In this document: piece after piece, positions 36,188 to 45,567 of the stretch
Layout of the letters: every line of letters begins with the position of its first letter
How positions within the stretch are numbered: position 1 is the first letter of the stretch
DNA from: Deltaproteobacteria bacterium
GTDB taxonomy: Bacteria; Myxococcota_A; UBA796; SXON01
Assembly: GCA_947445035.1 (NCBI GenBank)
Contig: CANFCK010000015.1
Location: forward strand, 1-64,000
Length of the DNA stretch: 64,000 nt
Direction of reading: 5' to 3'
The notes under the pieces: generated by a model
Told to the model about the DNA's origin: nothing
The model's database searches: none
Seen by the model: the letters and a program-made list of their open reading frames with translations, nothing else
Program-made: the position numbers and the translations under genes

Positions 36188-36898
36188 ATGATCCTGGCCC
36201 GAACTGTCTCAATCAGCCTGGCGCTCGCGCTGGTCGGCTGCGCCGCGGAGGTCTCCGTCGATGTCGACGGCGATGCCGACGGACTGCTGGGCAGCGAAGA
36301 AGCGGAGCTCGGCACCGACCCCGACCTCGCCGACAGCGACGGCGACGGGGCCAACGACGGCGAAGAGCTCGCCTCGAACACCAACCCGCTGGACGGCGCC
36401 GAGTACCCCTACAAGGGTGGCTGGGAAATCGACAGCTGCAAGTCCGACATCCAGGGAGAAGGCCTGTCCGAAGGCGACATCTCCGACGACTTCTCGTTGG
36501 GCGACCAGTTCGGCCAGAACGTACACCTGTACAGCTTCTGCGACCGTGTGGTCTACCTGGTCTTCGCCGCCTTCTGGTGAGGCTCGTGCGTATCCGAGGC
36601 CGGTGGCCTCGAAGCAATCTACCAGGACAACAAGGACGACGGGCTGATGCTCGTCAGCGCCATCACCGAAATCGACGACGGCACCGCCCCGGCCACCGAG
36701 GATCTGGTCACCTGGGCCGATACCCATGGCCTTACCTTCCCCGTCGTTGCCGACCCGGAAAGCGCGCTGATGTGGAAGTACGCGGCGGACATGGACGGTA
36801 GCGTCGGACTCCCGTTCACGGTCGTCATCGACCGCGGTGTGGTCATCGACAGCATCGCCAGCGGCACCCAGGTCTCAGCGGCCGTCGGCCTCCTGTGA
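36188..36898 (+). CDS. selenoprotein lipoprotein 1, TlpA/thioredoxin-fold (in-frame UGA)
   Basis: A 236-residue lipoprotein (LALALVGC, Cys18) read through an in-frame TGA at 36578-36580 as selenocysteine U131. Calcium-type repeats (DGDADGLLGSEEAELGTDP, DSDGDGANDGEE) follow the lipobox. The TlpA/redoxin domain begins at FSLGDQFGQNVHLYSF and holds the active site FAAFW-U-GSC, where Sec replaces the first cysteine of the CxxC site. Downstream, LTFPVVADPESALMWKYAAD and the cis-proline loop VGLPFTVVIDRG complete the fold. The ATG at 36188 has GAGG 8 nt upstream. Ordinary gene calling would end the gene at 36580 and restart at 36647. It probably reduces or forms thiols or detoxifies peroxides in the periplasm. 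Its stop overlaps the next GTG (GTGA). Confidence 0.9.
36595..36611 (+). promoter_or_regulatory. SECIS-like hairpin of selenoprotein 1
   Basis: Perfect 7-bp stem CGAGGCC/GGCCTCG with loop GGT. The loop starts 21 nt after the UGA at 36578-36580. This agrees with the bacterial SECIS rule of a stem-loop just after the UGA with a G early in the apical loop. Confidence 0.75.
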
Positions 36899-37752
36899 AG
36901 CTGTCCGCGCTGCCGCTCGGCATCCTGCTGCTGGGCTGCGCCGGTCTTTTCCCGGAAGAAGCCGACACCGCCGAACCGCCCGGACGGCCAGATCGCGGCG
37001 GCGATGCCGACACCGACAGCGACTCCGATTCGGATTCCGATTCGGACTCCGACTCCGATTCAGATTCAGATTCCGACTCCGATTCGGACACCGACACCGA
37101 CACCGGTAGCGGTAACGACGACGACGGCGACGGGCTGACCAACGCCGCGGAACTTGAACTGGGCACCGATCCCGAGGACAGCGACTCCGACGGCGACGGC
37201 GTGGGCGACGGCGAAGAGGTCGATCAGCACTCGGACCCGCTCGACCCGGATGACTTCCCGTACATCGGCGGCTGGGCCAAAGATGCGTGTCGCGACACCG
37301 TGCGGGGCGAAGGCTACTCGGAAGGCGACGTCAGCACCGGGTGGAGCCTCAGCGACCAGTTCGGCCAGGACGTGTCGCTCCACGACTTCTGTGATCGCAC
37401 GATCTACATGGTCTTCGCCGCCTTCTGGTGAGGCGCCTGCCAAAGCGAGGCCGGTGGCCTCGAAGACCTCTACCAGACCTACAAGAGCTCCGACGACCTG
37501 CTGGTGCTCGAAGTGATGATCGAGACCGAAGCCTACACCGCCCCCAAGCAGCGCGACCTCGAACGCTGGGCCGACGACTACGGGCTCACCATCCCGGTCC
37601 TCGCCGATCCCAACGGCACCCAGCTGTGGTCGTACGCGGCCGACATGGGCGGCAGCGTCGGTCTGCCGTTCACCGTCATCCTCGACAAGGGCGTCGTCAT
37701 CGACAGCATCGCCAGTGGCTCGCAAGAGAGCGCGCTGGTTCGCAGATTTTAA
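36895..37752 (+). CDS. selenoprotein lipoprotein 2, TlpA/thioredoxin-fold (in-frame UGA)
   Basis: A 285-residue paralogue of its neighbours. The GTG start at 36895 overlaps the previous stop. The lipobox is GILLLGC (Cys15). An Asp-Ser tract of 12 dipeptides (37015-37086) and calcium-type repeats (DDDGDGLTNAAELELGTDP, DSDGDGVGDGEE) precede the redoxin domain WSLSDQFGQDVSLHDF. The active site is FAAFW-U-GAC with the TGA at 37429-37431 as selenocysteine U179 and Cys182. The cis-Pro loop is VGLPFTVILDKG. Conventional calling would split it at 37431. The SD tract makes the spacer longer than in copies 1 and 3. Confidence 0.9.
37015..37086 (+). repeat. Asp-Ser coding repeat (12 dipeptides)
   Basis: Twelve DS dipeptides in the linker of selenoprotein 2. 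Codons vary (GAC/GAT with AGC, TCC, TCG, TCA), unlike the exact DNA repeats elsewhere in the window. The Asp-Thr units that follow continue the tract to 37104. Confidence 0.85.
37446..37462 (+). promoter_or_regulatory. SECIS-like hairpin of selenoprotein 2
   Basis: Perfect 7-bp stem CGAGGCC/GGCCTCG with loop GGT, starting 21 nt after the UGA at 37429-37431, the same geometry as copy 1. Confidence 0.75.
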
Positions 37753-37768
37753 CCCCGGAGTGACGCCC

Positions 37769-38524
37769 ATGAAGCTGCTTGTTTTGCCCATCGGGCTCTT
37801 GATTCTCGGCTGTACCGGGCTCGCCCCAGCCGAAGAAGACGGCACCGACGACACCGACGACGTCGTCGACGACAGCGCCGCCGATGACGACGGCGACGGC
37901 CTGACCAACGACGAAGAAGACGAGCTGGGTACCGACCCGGACGAGTCTGACTCCGACGGCGACGGCGTCGGTGACGAGGAGGAAGTCGACGAAAACACCG
38001 ACCCCCTCGACGAAGACGACTTCCCCTACGAGGGCGGGTGGGCCAAGGGCGCTTGCCGCAACGACGTCGACTCCGAGGGCTACTCCGAAGGCGATGTCAG
38101 CAAGGGCTGGACCATGCCGGACCAGTTCGGGCAAGAGGTCTCGCTCCACGACTTCTGTGATCGCACGATCTACGTGGTCTTCGCCGCCTTCTGGTGAGGC
38201 GCGTGCATTAGCGAGGCCGGCGGCCTCGAAGATCTCTACCAGGAATTGGAAGGCGACGGGCTGATGGTGCTTGAGGTGATGATCGAGACCTCGGACTACA
38301 GCGTCCCCAAGACCGCCGACCTCGAAGATTGGGCCGACGAGTACGGGCTGACGATGCCGGTGCTGGCGGATGCAAACGGCGAGCAGATGTGGAAGTACGC
38401 GGCCGACATGGGCGGCAGCGTCGGCCTGCCCTTCACCGTGGTGATCGACGAAGGCGTGGTCATCGACACCATCGCCAACGGCTCGCAAGAGAGCTCGATC
38501 CGCCACAAGTTGCGCCCCATTTGA
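37769..38524 (+). CDS. selenoprotein lipoprotein 3, TlpA/thioredoxin-fold (in-frame UGA)
   Basis: A 251-residue paralogue. The ATG at 37769 has GGAG 8 nt upstream, and the lipobox is GLLILGC (Cys15). Linker repeats are DDDGDGLTNDEEDELGTDP and DSDGDGVGDEEE. The redoxin domain runs from WTMPDQFGQEVSLHDF to the active site FAAFW-U-GAC with TGA at 38195-38197 (U143, Cys146). It continues through LTMPVLADANGEQMWKYAAD to VGLPFTVVIDEG. An upstream in-frame extension to 37715 is rejected. It is 16 nt after copy 2 and 16 nt before copy 4, so all four genes are probably one operon. Confidence 0.9.
38212..38228 (+). promoter_or_regulatory. SECIS-like hairpin of selenoprotein 3
   Basis: The same 7-bp stem CGAGGCC/GGCCTCG, with loop GGC instead of GGT, 21 nt after the UGA at 38195-38197. 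The stem is unchanged while the loop base differs. Confidence 0.75.
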
Positions 38525-38540
38525 TCGGGCCGCCGGGCCG

Positions 38541-39113
38541 ATGAAGCAATTCTTGCCGCTGTGCTTGGTCCTCTCCGGCTGCGCTGAGCTTTTTGGTGCG
38601 GACACGGCCGCGGGACCGGACGCGACATCGAGCTACGACGGGGGCTGGTCCATCGGCGCCTGTCGAGACGATGTCGTCGGTGAAGGCAACGCCGAGGGGC
38701 AGGTGGCGCAGAACTTCACGCTCGTCGACCAATATGACCAGGCGATCGAGCTGCACGCCTTCTGCGACCGCGTCGTCTACGTGGTTTTCGGCGCCAGCCA
38801 GGACGGTCCCACCCGCGCCGACGCGGACGACCTTCAGGAGTTGCACGCGGCCCACGCGGCGGAGGGGTTCATGGCCGTGCAAGTGCTGGTGGAGAACGAT
38901 GCCGGCGGTGCCCCCGCAACCGATGATCTGCAGGCGTGGGCGGCCAACTACGAGATGACGATTCCGGTGCTCGCAGACCCCGGCGGCGCGGTGATGGCCA
39001 CCTTTGACGCCGAATCCGACGAACTGCCGCTCACCGTTGTGCTGGACGAGGGCGCGGTGATCGACACCATCCGGCACGCCTCGCAGCTGGAGGAGGTCGC
39101 TGAGAAGTTCTGA
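38541..39113 (+). CDS. thioredoxin-fold lipoprotein 4, active site lost
   Basis: A 190-aa paralogue of the three selenoproteins (lipobox LVLSGC, Cys14) without the calcium-repeat linker. The redoxin domain aligns from FTLVDQYDQAIELHAF to the cis-Pro loop DELPLTVVLDEG. The active-site segment is FGASQDGPTRADADDL, where the Sec position is Asp and the partner Cys is Thr. It should therefore be redox-inactive. The hairpin of the other copies is absent. It may be a binding or chaperone-like relative, or a decaying copy. Two cysteines outside the site (GACRDD, AFCDR) are kept in all four. Confidence 0.88.
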   Translation: MKQFLPLCLVLSGCAELFGADTAAGPDATSSYDGGWSIGACRDDVVGEGNAEGQVAQNFTLVDQYDQAIELHAFCDRVVYVVFGASQDGPTRADADDLQELHAAHAAEGFMAVQVLVENDAGGAPATDDLQAWAANYEMTIPVLADPGGAVMATFDAESDELPLTVVLDEGAVIDTIRHASQLEEVAEKF

Positions 39114-39602
<489 letters not shown>

Positions 39603-39746
39603 GGCAACTCGGGGAAGGGCAGCGCTATATCGCGCCGAGCTCCGGCCATGCCGCCCGCCGTTTCAGGCCCACGCTGACGATCCTTTCGCTCCCTGCCCGC
39701 CGCCGTCGCGGTACATTCAGGGCGCTTCCCCGTTCCCGAGGTCGGC

Positions 39747-42572
39747 GTGTTGTTCTTCCTGACGTTGATCGCCACGGTGTTTCCCGCTTTCGCCGGCGCC
39801 GTGCTGGTCGGCACTGCCCAACTGCCCGCCGACGGGGTCACCGCCTCCGAAGTGCGCGTCTACATCGCGGGCTGCCCGAACAACGCCCGCGCGCGCGTCA
39901 AGGCCGAGTCCGGGAAGGTGACGGCCGTCACGACCTCGCCGGACTGCGTCGTCACCTTCACCTACACGCCCCCCGCGGTCCCCTCCCCTACGACCCTGCC
40001 GCTATCGGTGCAGATGCAGGCCGACGAGTACACCGTGCAGGTCCCCGTCGCGCCGGTTTTTGCCGGTGACGTCGCCATCAGCTTCGATCCGCCGGTCTTG
40101 CAGGTGGGGGGCGCCGCGACGGTGAAGCTCAAGCCCAGCGGCACCAGCCCCGTCGCGCTAAACTCCCGGCGGTTCGTGGTCACCGCGAGTGTTGGGACCA
40201 TCGACACGCCGATTCCGCTGGGGGACGGCACCTGGTCGGCCCGCTACACCTCGCCCAAGACGCTCACCGCGCCGGTGATGGTGGCGATCACCGCTGCGGA
40301 CGCGTCGGCGCCGGCCATTCAGGGGTGGGCGGGCCTGCCCATCACGCTGAAGAAGAGCGTCAGCTTCGACGCGCAGGCGGGCAGCCAGAACGTGCTCAAC
40401 GTCGGCGGCAAGCAGTACGGGCCGCTCCAGGCCGACAGCAAGAACAAGGTCGCCTTCGAGATTCACCTGGACCCGCGGTACCCCACCGCTCGGCTACAGT
40501 CGATCAATCCCGACACCTCCAAGGTCGACAAGGACGTGCCGATTCCGAGCGTGCCCCAACAAGGCCAGCTCGCGTTCTTGCCGCTGCCGGCGAGTCTGGC
40601 GGCCGACGCCGGGCGTACGTTGCCGATCCGCGTCGTGGCCTTTGCCCCCAACGGCGACACGGTTTTGGCCACCGGCATCCAGATGACCACCTCGGGCGGC
40701 ACCATCAGCGCGCCGGCCGCCGACGGCAAGGTTTCGGTTGCGACGTTCACCCCCGGTCCCCCCGGCGAGGTCACCCTCGGCGCCAACTGGAACGGGATGG
40801 TGACCAGTCGGAAGCTGAAGGTGCTCGCTCCGCTGCCGAACATGACCATCGCCGCGGATCCGGCTGACTTTCCGGCGGGAGGCGGCACGGTGAAGATCGT
40901 GGCGCGGCTCAAAGACGCCAACGGCGTGGCGCTGGCGGGGCGGTCCCCGACGATCACCGCCGAAGGCGGCTCGATCTCGGGCAAGCTCGTCGACAACAAA
41001 GACGGGAGCTACTCGATCGGCGTGACCGGCTCCAGCAAGACGGAGCGCGCGCGGGTGTACGGCACCCCGCCGATGGGCGTCTCCGCGCTGGCGCCAGCGC
41101 GGATCCTGGTGTGGGCGGGATCACCCACGGTCACCGGGAACGGGCTCGACAGCACCTCGTTGACCCTGGTGGCGGTCGATGCCTACGATCTCCCCGTGCC
41201 CGGCATCGTGTTCAACCTCGCCGTGCCGAAGGGCGACGGGGTTTTGCCCCCGTCGGTCACGGCCGACGCCAAGGGCATCGCCCACGCGGTCTACAAGGCC
41301 GGCACGTCAGCGGGCTTGGCCACCGTTGTGGTCGATGCCGCCGGGCTCAGCGTTGGCATGCCCATCTTTCAGGTGGGCAAGAAGATGTTCGTATCGCTGG
41401 AGCCACGCGGGCCCGACGCCTACAAGGCCTCCCTCGACCGCTGGCAACACGCTTCGCCCGCGCTCACGATCGTGCGAGCGGGAGTCGTCCCGCCCAGCGG
41501 CCCTCCAGCCGACCTGCAGATCAGCACCACGCCCGGCTTCACGACGCCCGGCGCGGCAATCCTGGTCCAGGTGTACGTCGCGGACCAGACCGGCGTCGGC
41601 GTCGCCGGCCAAAAGTTGCAGATCGGCGCCTCCCCCGCCACGGTAGGAGCCATCAGCGATTCGCGCGATGGAAACTACAAGTTCAGTGTCCAGCTTCCGG
41701 CCGGGAAAGACGGACCGTTGACGATCACGGTGGCCGCGAGCACGGCGATCGCCGCGCTGGACTTGCCCACGCTGGAGCAAGCAGGGGGCGCCCGCGCCTC
41801 GGCAACGGTCGTCGCAGACAGCAGGACCGCCGCGGGTGGCGGCGGCTTCGGTGGAGCCGGCACGTCACGAGGTTCCACCGCCAAGGTGGCCAAGAGTGGC
41901 AATGGCGAACCCGCGCGCGGGCGGCTCGGCGCCGGTGTCGTCAACCTGCGCGGACCCTACGCCCAGGACACAGATGGGGGCGGCGGTCTTGCCAACGCCG
42001 CGACTGAAGCCCCGGGCGCGGGGTTCTACGGCGTCATCCTCGGGGGCGACTTCGGGCTCCCCGTCGGACCCGGCCGCATGAAGCTGGACGCCTTCGCCCG
42101 CTTCTCGGCAAACGTCTACGAGGTCAACGGGGACCCCTTCCTGGTCTTCACGCGCGACGTCACCTTTGGCGGGCGGTACCTCCACGGCGTGGCGGAGGGG
42201 ATCTCGGTGGGCGGTGGCCTCGACCTCCAGTCCTTGTCGTCGCCGTACTATACCTACACGGACGACGCTCGGACCGCCGCGGAGTTGGGTATCGGCGACT
42301 GGTTCGGCATGCGCGTCGTCGCGGAGCTCAACATCGACCTGCCCAACAATCTACACGTCGCTGTCGATCTCGCAGAGACTTTTGCGTGGGTTCCGGCGGG
42401 CACGCACGCGGGCGCGCTCATCGACATTCCGCTCGGGTCGGCGCCGGTGGCCATCCGCACGGGCATCGCCTGGGACTTCCACTACCTGCCCACGACCGCC
42501 CTGGGCGCGGAAGGCCACATCGACGAGCACATCATGACGCTGCAGCTCGGTGCGGTCTACGTGTTGCAATAG
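39747..42572 (+). CDS. exported Ig-like repeat protein with C-terminal beta-barrel-like domain
   Basis: A 941-aa exported protein starting with GTG and a signal (LFFLTLIATVFPAFA). Residues ~20-680 are a string of Ig-like beta domains of the bacterial Big/invasin type, with recurring phrases such as VVARLKDANGVALAGRSPT, LVAVDAYDLPVPGIVFNL and VADQTGVGVAGQKLQIG. After a Gly-rich hinge (~690-720), the last ~200 residues alternate hydrophobic and polar strands (FYGVILGGDFGLPVGPGRM through LQLGAVYVLQ), resembling an outer-membrane barrel or its periplasmic plug. It probably sits in or on the outer membrane. Function unknown. Confidence 0.82.
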   Translation: MLFFLTLIATVFPAFAGAVLVGTAQLPADGVTASEVRVYIAGCPNNARARVKAESGKVTAVTTSPDCVVTFTYTPPAVPSPTTLPLSVQMQADEYTVQVPVAPVFAGDVAISFDPPVLQVGGAATVKLKPSGTSPVALNSRRFVVTASVGTIDTPIPLGDGTWSARYTSPKTLTAPVMVAITAADASAPAIQGWAGLPITLKKSVSFDAQAGSQNVLNVGGKQYGPLQADSKNKVAFEIHLDPRYPTARLQSINPDTSKVDKDVPIPSVPQQGQLAFLPLPASLAADAGRTLPIRVVAFAPNGDTVLATGIQMTTSGGTISAPAADGKVSVATFTPGPPGEVTLGANWNGMVTSRKLKVLAPLPNMTIAADPADFPAGGGTVKIVARLKDANGVALAGRSPTITAEGGSISGKLVDNKDGSYSIGVTGSSKTERARVYGTPPMGVSALAPARILVWAGSPTVTGNGLDSTSLTLVAVDAYDLPVPGIVFNLAVPKGDGVLPPSVTADAKGIAHAVYKAGTSAGLATVVVDAAGLSVGMPIFQVGKKMFVSLEPRGPDAYKASLDRWQHASPALTIVRAGVVPPSGPPADLQISTTPGFTTPGAAILVQVYVADQTGVGVAGQKLQIGASPATVGAISDSRDGNYKFSVQLPAGKDGPLTITVAASTAIAALDLPTLEQAGGARASATVVADSRTAAGGGGFGGAGTSRGSTAKVAKSGNGEPARGRLGAGVVNLRGPYAQDTDGGGGLANAATEAPGAGFYGVILGGDFGLPVGPGRMKLDAFARFSANVYEVNGDPFLVFTRDVTFGGRYLHGVAEGISVGGGLDLQSLSSPYYTYTDDARTAAELGIGDWFGMRVVAELNIDLPNNLHVAVDLAETFAWVPAGTHAGALIDIPLGSAPVAIRTGIAWDFHYLPTTALGAEGHIDEHIMTLQLGAVYVLQ

Positions 42573-42578
42573 GACTGA

Positions 42579-43568
42579 TCAGAGCGCCGACCAGCCCACC
42601 GCCGGAACCCCCGAACCAGCCGGCGGCGGGTTCGCGCCCACCATGTAGAGCGCGCGGCGATTGACTGGGTGATCTTCGCCGTCGCCGGTCTGGACGGCCA
42701 GGAGGCTCTCACCGAAGCCGTGCGTGTACACCGGACCGGCGAAACCATGCGTCTTGAGCCAGCGGCCGATCGAACGGGCCCGGCGCTCGCTGAGGTCCCG
42801 GTTGTGGCCGGCATCACCGACGGTGTCGGTGCAGCCAGCAATGTAGAGCTTCACCGGCACCATGGCGCCGTATTTGTCGAGCACGTCGGTGAGCTGCTCC
42901 AAGACACCCTTCATCTTCCATTCCTGGTCGGCCGGAATGGTGTCGCTGTCGCTGGCGAAGAGGATGTCATCGTGGGGGATGTTGAGGAACCACGGGGAGT
43001 AGGTGAAGCCGGCCCACGCCGTGCCGCTTCGGAGGGTCACGTCCAGCAGCACCACCTCACTGGCCTCGCCCACGAAGGGCACCTTGACCTCGCCAGGACC
43101 CTGCCCGACCGCAACGGTGCGCTTGTCGAGGACGGCCTTGTGGGCGCCGTAGGCGATGATGTCCGCCTCGTCCACGCGGCCCGTCGCCTTGACGGTGACG
43201 GTGCGCGCTTCGAGGTCGGCCGATGCGCGGGACAGATCGATGCTGAGAGGCAGGCGGTAGGCCCATTCTACGGGCACGTCCTGCTCGACGACGTCGCCAT
43301 CGACAAACGCGGCGCGGACAAAACACTCGGCCGTGTTGACCGCTTCGTTGCGCGGGAAGGTCACCGTGACCTGGGTCATCTCCTTGACGGCGCCTTTGTC
43401 CAACTCGATGGTCTTTCCGCCCACCTTGCAGCTGATGTGCAGCGACTTCACGTTGCGGGTGGGAGTCAGAAAGAAGGCTGGATTTTCCTTGGGTCCCGGC
43501 GCGGGAGTGACCCCGAAGGCGAGGTCCTGGGCACCGGCGAGCGCAAACAGAGCGAGCAGCATGAGCAT
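42579..43568 (-). CDS. OmpA-family protein
   Basis: A 329-aa exported protein (signal LMLLALFALAGA). The last ~110 residues form an OmpA-type peptidoglycan-binding domain: ILFASDSDTIPADQEWKMKG, VKLYIAGCTDTVGDAGHNRD, LSERRARSIGRWLKTHG. The N-terminal ~190 residues are beta-rich and not recognised. It should tether the outer membrane or a complex to peptidoglycan. It is tail-to-tail with the Ig-like protein gene and divergent from a lipoprotein gene 32 nt away. Confidence 0.9.
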   Translation of the reverse strand: MLMLLALFALAGAQDLAFGVTPAPGPKENPAFFLTPTRNVKSLHISCKVGGKTIELDKGAVKEMTQVTVTFPRNEAVNTAECFVRAAFVDGDVVEQDVPVEWAYRLPLSIDLSRASADLEARTVTVKATGRVDEADIIAYGAHKAVLDKRTVAVGQGPGEVKVPFVGEASEVVLLDVTLRSGTAWAGFTYSPWFLNIPHDDILFASDSDTIPADQEWKMKGVLEQLTDVLDKYGAMVPVKLYIAGCTDTVGDAGHNRDLSERRARSIGRWLKTHGFAGPVYTHGFGESLLAVQTGDGEDHPVNRRALYMVGANPPPAGSGVPAVGWSAL

Positions 43569-43600
43569 CCTTATCGTGGCGTACGGGCTACCATGACACC

Positions 43601-44245
43601 ATGCTCGCTCTCCTGTTCCTCGCTTGTACCGCCGACCCCGGGGACACCCAACTCGACACCAACCCCGACGACACCGACACCGGCGGGGACACCGACACCG
43701 GGGATACCGACACCGGCGACGGCGACGACACCGGCGACGACACCGACACCGGCGACGGGGGCCTGCGCGACATCCGCGACGAGATGGCCAGGAACGCTGA
43801 CGCCTGCGCGATCATCGGGGGTCACGACGACGTGCCCGCGGCACAACAATACTACTGGGGAGAGTTCTTGGGCGACGAGGCCACCGGCTGGACCGGCGAC
43901 GAGGCGTGGTACCTTTTCGGCAACGAAGCCTGGTACGCGCGTGGGCTCGAAGACTGCGAAATCTGGTTCACGGTGACCGCCGAGGTGGCGTCGAAGGGGG
44001 CGTGCAGCGGCTGCGATGTGGGGCTCATCGCCGAAGCCGCCGTCGACACCGATCGCACCACCTGCCCGGACGCGCAGGTCGAGGGCTACGCCACGATGAC
44101 GGAGCCGTACGCAGTCGAGCTGCTGGGCGACGGCAGCGTCGACTGGTACTTCCCCGGCTCCGGCACCTACTTTGCGGACGGCTACTGGGACGCCTCGGGG
44201 ATGAACTACCTGGCCGACGACGGCTGCACCCTCCCCTCGGACTGA
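43601..44245 (+). CDS. lipoprotein with Asp-Thr-Gly tract
   Basis: A 214-aa lipoprotein with a very short signal (LALLFLAC, Cys9), an Asp/Thr/Gly linker (about 13-53), and a folded part with six cysteines (ACAIIGG, GACSGCDVG, CTLPSD). The last codon overlaps the amidase ATG (TGATG), so the two are translationally coupled. Function unknown. Confidence 0.78.
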   Translation: MLALLFLACTADPGDTQLDTNPDDTDTGGDTDTGDTDTGDGDDTGDDTDTGDGGLRDIRDEMARNADACAIIGGHDDVPAAQQYYWGEFLGDEATGWTGDEAWYLFGNEAWYARGLEDCEIWFTVTAEVASKGACSGCDVGLIAEAAVDTDRTTCPDAQVEGYATMTEPYAVELLGDGSVDWYFPGSGTYFADGYWDASGMNYLADDGCTLPSD

Positions 44246-45567
44246 TGCACCCCCTCGACTTCGGCGCGGTCGCCCTCGCGGGGGCGATTCGGCGCCGCGA
44301 CATCAGCGCTGAAGAGGCGGTGGTAGGCTGCTTGCAGCGGGTGGCGGCGCACGACCCGACGCTGGGGGCGTTCGTCCAAGTTCATGCGGATGCAGCCCTG
44401 AAGGTCGCGCGCGCCAAGGACCGTTCACCTTCGGACGCCCCCTTCCACGGCGTCCCCATCGCGATCAAGGACCTCAACTTCGTTCGGTTCGGCACCACCC
44501 GGTTCGGCTCCAAGGCGATGCCTGCGATCTGGTCGCCGATGGATGACATCACCGTGTCGCGACTCCGCAAGGCAGGGTTCGTGCTTTTGGGAAAGACGGC
44601 CACCTCGGAGCTCGGCGTCGTCCCGATCACCGAGCCTGCCGGTCAGCCGCCCACGCGCAACCCGTGGGACCCGGAGCGCTCGCCAGGGGGCTCCAGCGGT
44701 GGGGCGGCGGCGGCGGTGGCGGGCGGGCTCCTGCCGGTGGCGCACGGGAGCGACGGGGGCGGCTCCATTCGCATCCCAGCGTCGTACTGCGGGCTGGTGG
44801 GGCTCAAAGCCACCCGGGGCACGATCCCCAACCACCTCGGCCTCCGCGACCCCACGATCATCTACACCTGCGGCGCCCTGACCCGCACGGTGGAAGACGC
44901 CGGGGCGATGCTGACGGTCCAGGGCAAGCCGGTCCCTGAGGCCAAGGCCGGTCCGCTCCACATCCGGGTCGTGCGCGACGTACCGCTGGTCCCGACCGAC
45001 CCGGACGTCGCCGCGGCGCTGGAACAGGCCGTTCGTCTGCTCGCTGCCGACGGTCACACCATCGAGGAGGTGACCGCGCCCGCCGGCACGGTCGATGACT
45101 TCCTCCCCATCTGGCAGCATCTCTTCGCCCAGATCAAGATCATGCGCTGGGGCCAAGCCGAGCCGGTCACGCGCTGGCTCGGCGAAGGTGGAAAGGACCT
45201 GGACGGCGCATTCGTTCGCCAACGTCAGGCGGAGCTCACCGCGCGTTGGAGCCCTTGGGTGGACGGTTGCGACGCGCTCCTGACGCCCACGGTCTCCGCT
45301 CCCCCTCCCCGCATCGGCCAGTACGATTCGAGCGACGGCGAGCGCCATTTCCGCGACGTGGCGCTGCTCGGGGCCTGGACTGCCCCCTTCAACATCACCG
45401 GCCACCCGGCGGTCAGCGTGCCCGCCGGCCTGGACCGCGGCGGGCTCCCCCTGGGGCTGCAACTGGCCGGGCCGATGCGGAGTGAGCGGACGTTGCTCCG
45501 GCTCGCAGGCTCGATCGAGGCGGCGATGGGAGTGGGCTCGCGACCGAAGGTGTGGGCGGGGGGCTAG
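44245..45567 (+). CDS. amidase-signature enzyme
   Basis: A 440-aa amidase-signature hydrolase without signal peptide. The Ser-cisSer-Lys triad is complete: Lys75 in [11 protein letters not shown], Ser150 in [16 protein letters not shown], and Ser174 in [14 protein letters not shown]. It resembles generic amidases rather than a GatA of the tRNA amidotransferase, as no gatB or gatC is near. The substrate is unknown. The frame open upstream to 43906 overlaps the lipoprotein gene and is rejected. Its TAG overlaps the stop of the convergent gene. Confidence 0.92.
   Translation: MHPLDFGAVALAGAIRRRDISAEEAVVGCLQRVAAHDPTLGAFVQVHADAALKVARAKDRSPSDAPFHGVPIAIKDLNFVRFGTTRFGSKAMPAIWSPMDDITVSRLRKAGFVLLGKTATSELGVVPITEPAGQPPTRNPWDPERSPGGSSGGAAAAVAGGLLPVAHGSDGGGSIRIPASYCGLVGLKATRGTIPNHLGLRDPTIIYTCGALTRTVEDAGAMLTVQGKPVPEAKAGPLHIRVVRDVPLVPTDPDVAAALEQAVRLLAADGHTIEEVTAPAGTVDDFLPIWQHLFAQIKIMRWGQAEPVTRWLGEGGKDLDGAFVRQRQAELTARWSPWVDGCDALLTPTVSAPPPRIGQYDSSDGERHFRDVALLGAWTAPFNITGHPAVSVPAGLDRGGLPLGLQLAGPMRSERTLLRLAGSIEAAMGVGSRPKVWAGG

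Noticed and set aside
36155..36580. Reading the three thioredoxin-fold genes as separate short proteins or frameshifted pseudogenes
   Set aside because: All three breaks are TGA at the same catalytic codon with the frame unchanged on both sides, and the downstream halves lack their own ribosome sites or domain starts. Independent decay would not hit one codon three times.
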